64,000 bases of DNA from Bacteroidales bacterium (lineage in GTDB: Bacteria > Bacteroidota > Bacteroidia > Bacteroidales > UBA932), in the NCBI GenBank assembly GCA_017445755.1, contig JAFSSE010000007.1:48702-112701 (forward strand), written 5' to 3'. The notes under the pieces are model-generated. The model searched no databases, had not been told where the DNA came from, and was given only the letters and a program-made list of their open reading frames with translations. The translations under genes and the position numbers were made by a program. Numbering within the stretch: the stretch's first letter is position 1; every line of letters starts with the position of its first letter. Shown here piece by piece: positions 9,137-16,794 of the stretch.

Positions 9137-9337
9137 ATGATTGCAATTATTCCGCTTGGTGTTGTCGGCCCGTGGCAGATTGTCATTATCGCCGTCGTCG
9201 TTCTGGTGCTTTTCGGTGCCAATAAAATCCCGGAGTTCATGAAGGGACTCGGCAAGGGTGTCAAGAGTTTCAAGCAGGGTATGAACGAGGTGCAGAAGGA
9301 ACTCGAGGACGAAGAGGAGTCGGAGGATAAAAAGTAG
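9137..9337 (+). CDS. tatA: twin-arginine translocase subunit TatA
   Basis: Pore-forming subunit of the Tat system that exports folded proteins. The 66-aa product has a single N-terminal membrane helix (about residues 10-26), a hinge [10 protein letters not shown], an amphipathic helix [13 protein letters not shown] and a very acidic tail ([10 protein letters not shown]). This is the standard TatA/E layout. No tatB is present, as is usual in Bacteroidota. tatC follows after 9 bases. A twin-arginine substrate is encoded at 32297. Confidence 0.93.
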   Translation: MIAIIPLGVVGPWQIVIIAVVVLVLFGANKIPEFMKGLGKGVKSFKQGMNEVQKELEDEEESEDKK

Positions 9338-9346
9338 ATCCCCGCT

Positions 9347-10087
9347 GTGAGTTCCCAGGATAAGGAAATGTCCTTCTGGGACCATCTGGAAGTGCTTCGC
9401 GGGACAATAGTCCGCTCGGCGCTTTCCATTCTCTTATTTGCTGTAATCGTATTCTGTTTCAAGGACTTCGTTTTCGGGAAACTGGTCTTCGGGCCCATCA
9501 GCGACGATTTTTTCCTGTACCGCTGGATGGGAGTCCCGCTCAATGTCGAGCTGATCAACGTGAATGTTACCGCCCAGTTCATGGTTCACATGAAGGAGTC
9601 GGTAGTACTCGGAATCATACTTTCCTTCCCGTACATCTGTTTTGAAATCTGGAAATTCGTTGCTCCAGCTCTTTATGAACGGGAAAAGAAGCCGATTCGT
9701 GCCTCATTCCTCGGTGGCGGATTCCTTTTCTACGCCGGTCTCGCGGTGGGTTACCTTATTATTCTCCCGCTGGCCCTCCACTTTTTCCTGACATACCGCG
9801 TCAGCGACATTATCCAGAATACAATTACCCTGGATTCATACATATCGCTGTTCAACTCGACCGTACTCGCATTCGGAATCGTATTCGAGTTCCCTATAGT
9901 TATTGTCATCCTTTCCAATCTGGGTATACTCCACCGTGCTACCCTCCGGAAATACCGCAAACACGCGCTTGTAGCCGTACTTGTTGTCGCTGCGATAGTT
10001 ACTCCGGCGGACCCTCTCTCGATGCTGATTGCGGCGATTCCTCTATGGCTGCTCTTCGAACTATCCGTCCTCGTTTGTAAAAAATGA
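9347..10087 (+). CDS. tatC: twin-arginine translocase subunit TatC
   Basis: Integral membrane receptor of the Tat pathway (246 aa, six predicted helices) that binds the twin-arginine signal. The opening MSFWDHLEVLR is the conserved cytoplasmic N-terminus of TatC, and the FPYICFEIWKFVAPALY segment is the usual loop region. The start used is GTG at 9347; an ATG at 9368 would also retain the core. The last four bases overlap the start of the ABC-F gene (ATGA), implying coupled translation. Confidence 0.93.
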   Translation: MSSQDKEMSFWDHLEVLRGTIVRSALSILLFAVIVFCFKDFVFGKLVFGPISDDFFLYRWMGVPLNVELINVNVTAQFMVHMKESVVLGIILSFPYICFEIWKFVAPALYEREKKPIRASFLGGGFLFYAGLAVGYLIILPLALHFFLTYRVSDIIQNTITLDSYISLFNSTVLAFGIVFEFPIVIVILSNLGILHRATLRKYRKHALVAVLVVAAIVTPADPLSMLIAAIPLWLLFELSVLVCKK

Positions 10088-12012
10088 TATCCATAAACGA
10101 TATAACGGTATCCTTCGGCGGGTTTAACCTGCTGGATAACGTCAGCATGCATATCAGCGAAAACGACAAGATCGGCTTGGTAGGACGGAACGGGGCGGGG
10201 AAGTCCACCCTCATGAAACTCATTACCGGGGAACAGAGCCCTACTCTCGGGCGGATCGAATACCCCTCCGACCTGAAGATCGGCTACCTTCCTCAGATAA
10301 TGAAACACAATCGGGGGCGTTCGGTTCTGGAAGAGGTGCTCACCGTTTTCTCTTACCTCAGGGACATGGAGGTGGAGCTGGAAAGGATAGGTGATGAACT
10401 TACAGTAAGGAACGATTATGAATCAAAGGAATACGCATCGTTGATTGAACGAATGAATGAGATCAACGACACCCTCGCTCTGGATTCCGGGGAGACCCCT
10501 GAAGTACGGGCGTCAAAGGTACTCCGCGGGCTTGGCTTCAAGGATGAAGAGCTGTCCCGCAAGACCGAGACCTTCAGCCAGGGGTGGAACATGAGGATTG
10601 AACTCGCCAAGGTCCTGCTCTCCCGGCCGGATGTACTCCTTCTGGATGAACCGACCAACCACCTTGATATAGAGTCGATTTCGTGGTTCGAGGATTACCT
10701 GAAAGCTTACAGAGGGGCTCTTCTGCTCGTTTCCCATGACAGAAAGTTCCTGGATAACGTTACAAACCGGACCGCGGAAATCCTCCTCGGCCAGATATAT
10801 GATTATAAAGTCCCTTATAGTCAGTATGTTACCCTCCGAGAGGAAAGGATTTCCCAGCAGAGGGCGGCATATGAAAACCAGCAGCGGCTCATTGAGAAGA
10901 CGGAAGATTTCATCAACAGGTTCCGCTATAAGCCGACCAAGTCAAACCAGGTTCAATCTCGTATAAAACAGCTTGAAAAACTGGAAAGGATTGAGATTGA
11001 CAAGACCGATACTTCTACATTCCGGCTCCGATTCCCGCCAGCACCAAGATCCGGAGATGTCGCCTTCAAGGGAACAGACCTGGGAGCAGGTTATCCCGGG
11101 AAGGTAGTCTTTTCCAAGGCGCAGATTGAAGTGAAGCGAGGGGAGAAGGTCGCCCTCATAGGCCGGAACGGCGAAGGAAAGACGACGCTGATGAGGGTAA
11201 TCATGGGGGAACTCGCCCCTATCTCCGGAACAGCAAGCGTAGGGTACAATGTCCATATAGGTTATTATGCTCAGAATCAAGAGGATATACTCGATGGAAA
11301 CGAAACGGTCTTCAGCACCCTGGACAGGGTGGCGGTCGGGGAGATCAGAACTAAACTCCGCGACCTTCTGGGCGCCTTCCTCTTCAGGGGAGAGGATATA
11401 GATAAGAAGGTTTCCGTCCTCAGCGGAGGAGAGCGCGCGCGTCTTGGAATGGCGAAGCTTATGCTCGAGCCCTACAACCTGCTGGCGCTCGACGAGCCGA
11501 CGAACCACATGGATATCCATTCCAAAGACATACTGAAGCAGGCCCTGAAGAATTATGACGGAACGCTTATAGTTGTCTCCCACGACAGGGATTTCCTTGA
11601 TGGCCTGGTGGATAAGATGTATGAATTCCGGGATGGAAAAGTAAGAGAACACCTCGGAACGGTCAGCGAGTTCCTTCAGAAGCGTAAAATGGAGTCCCTT
11701 AGGGATTTGGAGAAGACTGAGCCGGCCTCTTCTCCGGTCGCCCAGCAGCCCGGGAAAGCAGTGGCGCAGGAGAGATTTGACAGGAACAGGGCTGCCTCCA
11801 AAGAGTCCCGGAAGATCCGCTCCCGCATTGATTACCTTGAGAAGGAAATCACCAAAAATGAAAGAAGAATGTCGGAAATTGAAAAAAAACTTGCAAATCC
11901 GACAGAAAATGACGATATTTTCGACCTGACTCGGGATTATCTTGAGGCAAAGAGGACTGCAGACGAAATGACAGAGGAGTGGGGACGCCTGCAGGAAGAA
12001 CTGGATAACTAA
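10084..12012 (+). CDS. ABC-F family ATPase (Uup/YdiF-like)
   Basis: Soluble tandem ABC ATPase of 642 aa without membrane segments, as in ABC-F translation or ribosome factors. The first domain has Walker A GRNGAGKST (34-42), signature SQGWNMR and Walker B LLLDEPTNHLD (about 186). The linker (about 240-310) is charged and helical. The second domain has GRNGEGKTT (about 360), LSGGERAR (about 444) and LALDEPTNHMD. The C-terminus (about 575-640) is a coiled coil as in Uup. Which ABC-F subgroup it belongs to, and whether it protects ribosomes from antibiotics, is not decided by sequence inspection. Confidence 0.9.
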   Translation: MISINDITVSFGGFNLLDNVSMHISENDKIGLVGRNGAGKSTLMKLITGEQSPTLGRIEYPSDLKIGYLPQIMKHNRGRSVLEEVLTVFSYLRDMEVELERIGDELTVRNDYESKEYASLIERMNEINDTLALDSGETPEVRASKVLRGLGFKDEELSRKTETFSQGWNMRIELAKVLLSRPDVLLLDEPTNHLDIESISWFEDYLKAYRGALLLVSHDRKFLDNVTNRTAEILLGQIYDYKVPYSQYVTLREERISQQRAAYENQQRLIEKTEDFINRFRYKPTKSNQVQSRIKQLEKLERIEIDKTDTSTFRLRFPPAPRSGDVAFKGTDLGAGYPGKVVFSKAQIEVKRGEKVALIGRNGEGKTTLMRVIMGELAPISGTASVGYNVHIGYYAQNQEDILDGNETVFSTLDRVAVGEIRTKLRDLLGAFLFRGEDIDKKVSVLSGGERARLGMAKLMLEPYNLLALDEPTNHMDIHSKDILKQALKNYDGTLIVVSHDRDFLDGLVDKMYEFRDGKVREHLGTVSEFLQKRKMESLRDLEKTEPASSPVAQQPGKAVAQERFDRNRAASKESRKIRSRIDYLEKEITKNERRMSEIEKKLANPTENDDIFDLTRDYLEAKRTADEMTEEWGRLQEELDN

Positions 12013-12033
12013 TTTTTATTTAATTCTAATACT

Positions 12034-12990
12034 ATGTTAAAAAAATCTTTAACCGTTGTTCTCTCAAGCATCGCTTTAATGCTTGGTGCCAGTGCGTCTG
12101 CTCAGACGACGCTTTCTGAATTTACAGACATCGTTGTTAGCAATGCCTTCGAGGTAACCCTGGTAAAGGGCGCCTATGGCATTAATCTGACCGTAGACAG
12201 CAACATCGAGCCGTATGTCCAGGCCTATGTCAAAGGACAGACTCTCGAGATTTCCCTCGACGAGAAGGCGATTCCGAAGGAGGTGAAAAAACTCTACAAA
12301 GGAAAGAATGCTCCCCAGATGGTTCTTCGTGCCGTCGTTTATGTTCCGGAAGTGATTCGTTCCATTACCCTTTCCGATGAGGCGACCCTTATGGGAACGG
12401 ATGAATTCTCGACTGACGGCTTCGTGCTGTCCCTCGACGGCAAAGCCCAGGTTAAATCCCTGAACATCTTTGCATCCAGCGCCGCTATCGACCTCAAGAA
12501 GAACGCCAATGCTATTATGGTCATCAAGGCCTCCGGCGACATCGCCGCCCAGGTTGCTGACAATGCAGTTCTCCAGCTGACCAGCGAGTGCAAGAACATG
12601 AAGATTACCGGTAATGGAAGCGCTCAGGTTACTTCCAACGGTGGCTGCTCCAACTTCACCGCTATCGGTGACGGCAAGAGCTCTATCATGGCCAACACCA
12701 ATACCGAGGTCGTTTATCTCGACATGACCGGCAACTCCAAGATTTCCCTCACCGGTTCTGCAAACAGCATGTCCCTGAAGGGCGCCAAGAGCAGCACCAT
12801 AGAGGCCGTCAACATGGTTGTCGCCACTGTTGATGCTGTTATCAACTCCGCTACCGCTACCGTTACCGCAACTGAAAAGATTGGTGTAGACCTCGTCGGA
12901 GGTGCAACCCTCTACTTCTCCGGTACCCCGCAGTTCGCCATCAACGGTAAGATTTCAAAGTCCACGCTTGCTCCCGTCGGATCCAAGTAG
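12034..12990 (+). CDS. DUF2807 (GIN-domain) exported protein
   Basis: 318-aa protein with a signal peptide (hydrophobic core about 5-20, likely cleavage after SASA at 20-23). The rest is a repetitive beta structure with many short strands such as VVSNAFEVTLVKG and ATLMGTDEFSTDGF, characteristic of the DUF2807 'auto-transporter adhesin, head GIN' family. These are periplasmic or surface beta-helix proteins of unclear role in Bacteroidota. It begins 21 bases after the ABC-F gene, and the dipeptidase ATG follows its stop by one base, so all are probably in one transcript. Confidence 0.85.
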   Translation: MLKKSLTVVLSSIALMLGASASAQTTLSEFTDIVVSNAFEVTLVKGAYGINLTVDSNIEPYVQAYVKGQTLEISLDEKAIPKEVKKLYKGKNAPQMVLRAVVYVPEVIRSITLSDEATLMGTDEFSTDGFVLSLDGKAQVKSLNIFASSAAIDLKKNANAIMVIKASGDIAAQVADNAVLQLTSECKNMKITGNGSAQVTSNGGCSNFTAIGDGKSSIMANTNTEVVYLDMTGNSKISLTGSANSMSLKGAKSSTIEAVNMVVATVDAVINSATATVTATEKIGVDLVGGATLYFSGTPQFAINGKISKSTLAPVGSK

Positions 12991-12991
12991 A

Positions 12992-14068
12992 ATGCTCTTT
13001 GTTGATTCCCACTGTGACACTCCCTCCCAGATTTACCGTCTGAGGGACGTTACAAGAGAAGAAAACCATGCACACGTCGACTTTCCCAAGATGCTTCGAG
13101 GGGAAGTCGGCGGTGCTTTTTTCTCTATATATACTTCGCCGGCAAAGGAAGGGGACGAAGCTACCCGATATGCCCTTGAACTCATCGCCGGCGTTTACGA
13201 TGCAATTGAACGGTCGGGCGGTACGGCTGCCCTGACGACAACCGCATCCGAGTGCTATAAAAACCACGCTGAGGGAACTGTATCCGTATTTCTTGGGATG
13301 GAGAACGGTTCACCTATCCGGGAATCGCTTCCGCTCCTCAGGATGTTCTACCAGCTTGGCGTCCGGTATGTAACCCTTACACATAATGGTGACAACGCGA
13401 TAGGGGACAGCTGCGCAGGGAACCGTCGCTGGGGCGGGTTGAGCCCGTTTGGGAAGGAGGTCGTCGCTGAAATGAACCGGCTCGGAATCATGATCGACCT
13501 TTCACATGCTTCAGACGAGACTTTCTGGGACGGCATCTCGCTATCCAGGGCACCGGTGATTGCAAGCCACTCCGGCTGCCGTTCAATATGTAACCATCGC
13601 AGAAACCTCACCGACGAAATGATCCGCTCGCTGGGGGAGAAGGGCGGATACATCGGTATTCCGCTCTATCCCGGCTTCCTGTCCGACTCATTCAACGAAG
13701 ACTCCGTCGCTTCAGCCCTTGTCGATGAGGTTGACGAAATAGAAGACCTCTTTATAAAGGAACCGTGGAAGGAGGAACTACGAAAGGGATGGTACGACGG
13801 ACAGGACCGGCTCTCGAAACTAAAACGACCCGGAGTCAAGGAAATTGTTGACCACATTGACCATGCAATCTCTCTCGCCGGAGCTGACCATGTCGGAATC
13901 GGTACTGACTTCGACGGAATTTCCGTCCTGCCGGAAGGTATAAAAAACGTTGGCGATGTACCTGCAATCTTCGATGAAATGAGAAGAAGGGGGTATTCAG
14001 AAGAGGTTATCGAGGGCGTTTCAGGCCGAAATTTACTTCAAGTATTAGACAAATGTTCAAACATTTGA
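12992..14068 (+). CDS. membrane dipeptidase (peptidase M19)
   Basis: Zinc dipeptidase of the renal dipeptidase family (358 aa). The N-terminal metal motif DSHCD (residues 5-9), the bridging Glu in FLGMENG (about 103), LTHNGDN, DLSHASDE, ASHSGCRS and GIGTDFDG appear in the expected order. The frame can be read further upstream into the DUF2807 gene, but the ATG at 12992 is chosen because the conserved domain begins immediately after it. No signal peptide is visible, so a cytoplasmic location is likely. It ends the plus-strand run that began at valS. Confidence 0.92.
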   Translation: MLFVDSHCDTPSQIYRLRDVTREENHAHVDFPKMLRGEVGGAFFSIYTSPAKEGDEATRYALELIAGVYDAIERSGGTAALTTTASECYKNHAEGTVSVFLGMENGSPIRESLPLLRMFYQLGVRYVTLTHNGDNAIGDSCAGNRRWGGLSPFGKEVVAEMNRLGIMIDLSHASDETFWDGISLSRAPVIASHSGCRSICNHRRNLTDEMIRSLGEKGGYIGIPLYPGFLSDSFNEDSVASALVDEVDEIEDLFIKEPWKEELRKGWYDGQDRLSKLKRPGVKEIVDHIDHAISLAGADHVGIGTDFDGISVLPEGIKNVGDVPAIFDEMRRRGYSEEVIEGVSGRNLLQVLDKCSNI

Positions 14069-14093
14069 TTTATAGATAGTTAATAAACTATGT

Positions 14094-14128
14094 AACAAAA
14101 TAGTTTAATGTTATAACACGTTTGTTAT
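14094..14128 (+). repeat. 35-bp dyad element, copy B
   Basis: Second copy of the element at 8685-8719. It has the same 14-base opening AACAAAATAGTTTA, the identical central palindrome TGTTATAACA (14110-14119) and the same ending TTTGTTAT; only three positions differ. Here it lies 25 bases downstream of the dipeptidase stop and is not followed by a protein gene on the same strand. The next feature downstream is the predicted small RNA. Confidence 0.6.
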
Positions 14129-14171
14129 ATAATCTAATACTCAGAAAATCAGAAAAATGTGGCGAAATTCT

Positions 14172-14225
14172 TATCTGTAACATTGTACCTTTTATAAATA
14201 CCTGATCATAAATAGGTTACAGATA
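14172..14225. repeat. 10-bp perfect inverted repeat upstream of small RNA
   Basis: TATCTGTAAC (14172-14181) and GTTACAGATA (14216-14225) are exact inverted copies separated by 34 bases. The pair ends 20 bases before the -33 box of the small-RNA promoter. It may be a two-site operator or a cruciform; no downstream U-tract supports a terminator. Confidence 0.5.
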
Positions 14226-14244
14226 CTCTGAAACATTTGGTATT

Positions 14245-14276
14245 TTTCGGAAATTAAAACAGTTTTTGTATTTTTG
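14245..14276 (+). promoter_or_regulatory. promoter of putative small RNA
   Basis: TTTC (14245-14248, three of four matches to TTTG) and TATTTTTG (14269-14276, full TAnnTTTG match) are spaced by 20 bases. Predicted start of transcription is near 14283. No protein gene lies downstream on this strand before the terminator. Confidence 0.5.
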
Positions 14277-14282
14277 TTCCCA

Positions 14283-14369
14283 GAATACCAGCAGCGACCG
14301 TAAGTGGTCCTGCCACGGAAACTATGTTAAACTTTGAGAAGGTGACCAAATGGTTACCTTCTCTTTTTT
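14283..14369 (+). ncRNA. putative orphan small RNA (about 87 nt)
   Basis: A stretch of about 87 bases lies between a Bacteroidota-type promoter and a strong intrinsic terminator and contains no reading frame of note. The 5' part can form two competing hairpins, GACC/GGTC and GTGG/CCAC, around 14296-14316. A single-stranded A/U-rich region follows, then the terminator stem. Its last bases touch the cinA stop codon, so an RNA reading slightly past the terminator would be antisense to the cinA mRNA 3' end. It does not show the conserved SRP, 6S, tmRNA or RNase P features I can recognise. Role unknown. Confidence 0.45.
14336..14369 (+). terminator. intrinsic terminator of the small RNA
   Basis: A 13-bp stem, GAGAAGGTGACCA paired with TGGTTACCTTCTC through one G-U pair and closed by a two-base formal loop (in practice a larger one), is followed by six T residues (14364-14369). 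The U-tract is on the plus strand only, so it serves transcription from the left. Confidence 0.75.
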
Positions 14370-15627
14370 ATACGGGATAATCCTCCAGAATCATAAGGCG
14401 GAGGCAGTCCAGGGCAGTGGCAGCGAAGCGCTGAATATTGCGTTTACGATCGTTGTGATATTGTTTCGTTACAGTCCGGGTACCATTCGGGCCGGAAATG
14501 CCAATCCAAACGGTCCCAACCGGGTTGATCCCATCTCCTCCGGGGCCGGAAAGTCCGGTCGTAGCGACGGAATAGTCGCTGCCGGTCAGTTTCCTGACTC
14601 CTTCTGACATCGCCGCAGCCACTTCAGAGCTGACTACACCGTATTTGTTTATGGTTTCAGCATTCACCCCAAGTACATTCTCTTTTACGGAAACGGCATA
14701 TGAGGTTACAGATCCAAGAAAATAGCCCGAAGAACCCGCTTCAGAGGTAATCAGGTGCGCAATTTCTCCTCCAGTACAGGATTCTGCGCAGCTCATTGTC
14801 TTACCATGTTGAAGAAGAAGCCGCCCGACAGTCCTGGAGAGATTATCGTCTTCATCCGAGTAAATCCTTGAACCAAGCCGGGCTTTAAGCTTATTAATTT
14901 CCTCATTCAGAACATCTTCGCTTCCTCCATATGAAGAGAGGCGAAGCCGTATTCCCGTCAGGGGATTCGGAAGATAGGCAAGGTGGACGCCGTCCGGAAG
15001 CGCGTTCTCCCATGGCTCAATCTCTTTTGAGAGGGCTGACTCTGCTGTCCCATAGACCATAATACTGCGATGGTGGATTTCAGAAAGAGGGAAGTGACTT
15101 CGAATGTCCTTCAGTACATCCGGCAGCATTCCCATTGTCTCATGAGGGACTCCAGGCATCGCATAGAGAGTTGCCGTGTGGCCAAAACGGGACGCAGGAA
15201 AGCGGAAAACCATAATCGGAGCTGTCCCGAAGCGATTTGGAATAACCTCGCAGCGATCCGGAACAAAGGCCTGGGCTTTGTTTATGTCCAGAAGATCCAG
15301 CCCCCGGCTCCTTAGAATTTCGCGTACAATCTCCATCTGCTCCATATTCTCTACATATCCCGCACTACCAGACAGTTCTGCAAGAGCAGGTTTTGTTATA
15401 TCATCCTTAGTCGGTCCAAGTCCACCGGTAACTACAACGAGGTCGCTTTCCTTCAGTTCTCCTTCAAGGGTTTTTATGATATCATCCCTGTCGTCTGAGA
15501 GAGAGACCATACGACGGACCTTGATGCCGGTTGCTTCAAGGGCAGATGCTATTCCGGACGAATTAGTATCGACAATCTGTCCAATCAAAATTTCGTCCCC
15601 AATGGTACAAATAGAAGCTTTAATCAT
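14368..15627 (-). CDS. cinA: CinA family nicotinamide-nucleotide amidohydrolase
   Basis: Two-domain CinA protein (419 aa). The N-terminal MoaB/MogA-like domain starts with ICTIGDEILIGQIVDTN and has VVTGGLGPTKDD (about 63-75). The C-terminal amidase domain carries SCAESCTGG-type residues (MSCAESCTGGEI, about 285) and TGLSGPGGD. The family deamidates nicotinamide mononucleotide and removes ADP-ribose-type damage in pyridine nucleotide recycling. It is 3 bases downstream of the PyrD-like gene and ends in the small-RNA terminator. Confidence 0.93.
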   Translation of the reverse strand: MIKASICTIGDEILIGQIVDTNSSGIASALEATGIKVRRMVSLSDDRDDIIKTLEGELKESDLVVVTGGLGPTKDDITKPALAELSGSAGYVENMEQMEIVREILRSRGLDLLDINKAQAFVPDRCEVIPNRFGTAPIMVFRFPASRFGHTATLYAMPGVPHETMGMLPDVLKDIRSHFPLSEIHHRSIMVYGTAESALSKEIEPWENALPDGVHLAYLPNPLTGIRLRLSSYGGSEDVLNEEINKLKARLGSRIYSDEDDNLSRTVGRLLLQHGKTMSCAESCTGGEIAHLITSEAGSSGYFLGSVTSYAVSVKENVLGVNAETINKYGVVSSEVAAAMSEGVRKLTGSDYSVATTGLSGPGGDGINPVGTVWIGISGPNGTRTVTKQYHNDRKRNIQRFAATALDCLRLMILEDYPV

Positions 15628-15630
15628 GAT

Positions 15631-16416
15631 TTATTTCCGTTCACTGCGCTTTTTCAGCAGATACTTTGAAGCTTTGCCGGCGGCGCGGGGGGAGACTGAC
15701 TCATAGATAAGCAGGGAGGCGCCGCCATCAAGTATTCTGCCTCCTTCAGCCGGGTCCGTGGAATCGCTTATTCCAAGTATAGGAAGCCGTCCCTCGGTCA
15801 GCCCGACAAGGCGGGCACTTTGATCAGCGCCATAGGCGGCAATGCCGTCAATTCCGGATATACGTGCGTTTGCAACGACTATATCCGCATCCTCATCCAG
15901 GATATCCTTCGGCAGTTTTATTACTATCGGTTTATAAGAATCATAGCAAAGACGGAGTGCAACAAGCTCATCTATAATTTCTTCTATACTGTCCGGATTC
16001 TTGCTGAACATCTCCACGAGGAAGAAGTCCACAAAATCATAGAACATCGAAAAAGAAGTTACATAATCCTTTTCAATAGAGTCTTCATCGAGATGAGCGG
16101 TATTGGAAAGGATAGCCGCTATACGCGTTCCTGGCTTATTCTTAACTATTTCCGCGATTGAAGCTTTCAGGGGTGCCTTTCCGGAGCGTGCAGAAAAAGG
16201 GCCGGTCAAAACAAAGCCAAAGCCATAATCAGCAATCTGGTTGTAATAAATCCCTCCTGGATCCGCCCCGGCAAGCCCAATGGGATTCTGAAACGGGATA
16301 CCAAAGACTTCCGTTTCCTGCTTATGGTAAGAATGGAGATGGAAGAGCCGAATCAGAGCGGAACTCCAGGGAAGAAATTTTCTGAAACCCAATATTTTTT
16401 GCCGGATCTTTGACAT
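15631..16416 (-). CDS. degenerate dihydroorotate dehydrogenase-like protein
   Basis: 261-aa protein resembling class 2 dihydroorotate dehydrogenase (PyrD) but much shorter than the usual 335-350 aa. The barrel opening is recognisable (VFGIPFQNPIGLAGADPGG, then a GFGFVLTGPFS segment where PyrD has its G-x-v-T strand). The Asn-Arg-x-Gly motif, the catalytic Ser/Asn region (here ILSNTAHLDED) and the terminal FMN phosphate-binding GG-V/I motif are absent or eroded; IVIKLPKDI keeps the Lys-strand. It is therefore probably not a functional PyrD. It is cotranscribed with cinA, and a -7 box lies at 16439-16446. Confidence 0.65.
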   Translation of the reverse strand: MSKIRQKILGFRKFLPWSSALIRLFHLHSYHKQETEVFGIPFQNPIGLAGADPGGIYYNQIADYGFGFVLTGPFSARSGKAPLKASIAEIVKNKPGTRIAAILSNTAHLDEDSIEKDYVTSFSMFYDFVDFFLVEMFSKNPDSIEEIIDELVALRLCYDSYKPIVIKLPKDILDEDADIVVANARISGIDGIAAYGADQSARLVGLTEGRLPILGISDSTDPAEGGRILDGGASLLIYESVSPRAAGKASKYLLKKRSERK

Positions 16417-16438
16417 ATGGCGAAAGCAGATTTACACA

Positions 16439-16446
16439 CAAAGATA
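16439..16446 (-). promoter_or_regulatory. -7 box for the PyrD-like/cinA unit
   Basis: On the minus strand this reads TATCTTTG, a full TAnnTTTG match, 23 bases upstream of the PyrD-like ATG. A TTTG at 16462-16465 is only 15 bases away, shorter than usual, so the -33 part is uncertain. It abuts the 3' end of the XRE gene. Confidence 0.4.
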
Positions 16447-16447
16447 G

Positions 16448-16759
16448 TCAAATAATCTCGTCAAAGGAATTATCATCATAGAAAACTACTACTTTGGCAA
16501 TTCTTTTCGAGGGCTTCAGCTGCTCATCTGGAGAATCATGATTTTCGGGCTTTTTATACATCTTGCCTCGTCCGGTTATAAGCCAGTCGAGGTTAAGTTC
16601 GGGGTAGTGGAGTACAAGACTCTCCAGAAAATCAAAACCCGGGCGGTTTCTTCCGGAAATAATATGAGAAACTCCAGCACGGGTTACCTTCATCGTATCA
16701 GCAAGCTGAGTCTGGCTGATGCTTTCAGCATTGAGAAACTGTTGTAATCTTTTATTCAT
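16448..16759 (-). CDS. XRE-family helix-turn-helix regulator
   Basis: Small DNA-binding protein of 103 aa. The helix-turn-helix spans SQTQLADTMKVTRAGVSHI (about residues 14-32), followed by SGRNRPGFDFLESL. The LNLDWLITGRGKMY segment is typical of Bacteroidota XRE repressors related to phage CI. A TTG six codons upstream would extend the frame, but the ATG at 16759 is preferred. The promoter overlaps a perfect palindrome (16779-16794), which suggests autoregulation. Its own targets are unknown; a related palindrome lies upstream of queA. Confidence 0.85.
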   Translation of the reverse strand: MNKRLQQFLNAESISQTQLADTMKVTRAGVSHIISGRNRPGFDFLESLVLHYPELNLDWLITGRGKMYKKPENHDSPDEQLKPSKRIAKVVVFYDDNSFDEII

Positions 16760-16778
16760 TTTCTGCAGCTCTATCAAG

Positions 16779-16794
16779 TGTTACAAATGTAACA
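16779..16794. promoter_or_regulatory. palindromic operator over the XRE gene promoter
   Basis: TGTTAC and GTAACA arms flank AAAT, a perfect 6-bp dyad. The minus-strand -7 box TACATTTG (16784-16791) lies inside it, so a bound dimer would block transcription of the XRE gene. A -33 candidate (minus strand ATTG, plus coordinates 16812-16815) is 20 bases away. Autorepression by the encoded regulator is the inference. Confidence 0.55.

Noticed and set aside
14283-14369. Small RNA as signal recognition particle RNA
   Set aside because: CAGCAGC and CCTGCC recall SRP helix 8, but their order is reversed and the conserved GGAA-type tetraloop is missing on both strands.
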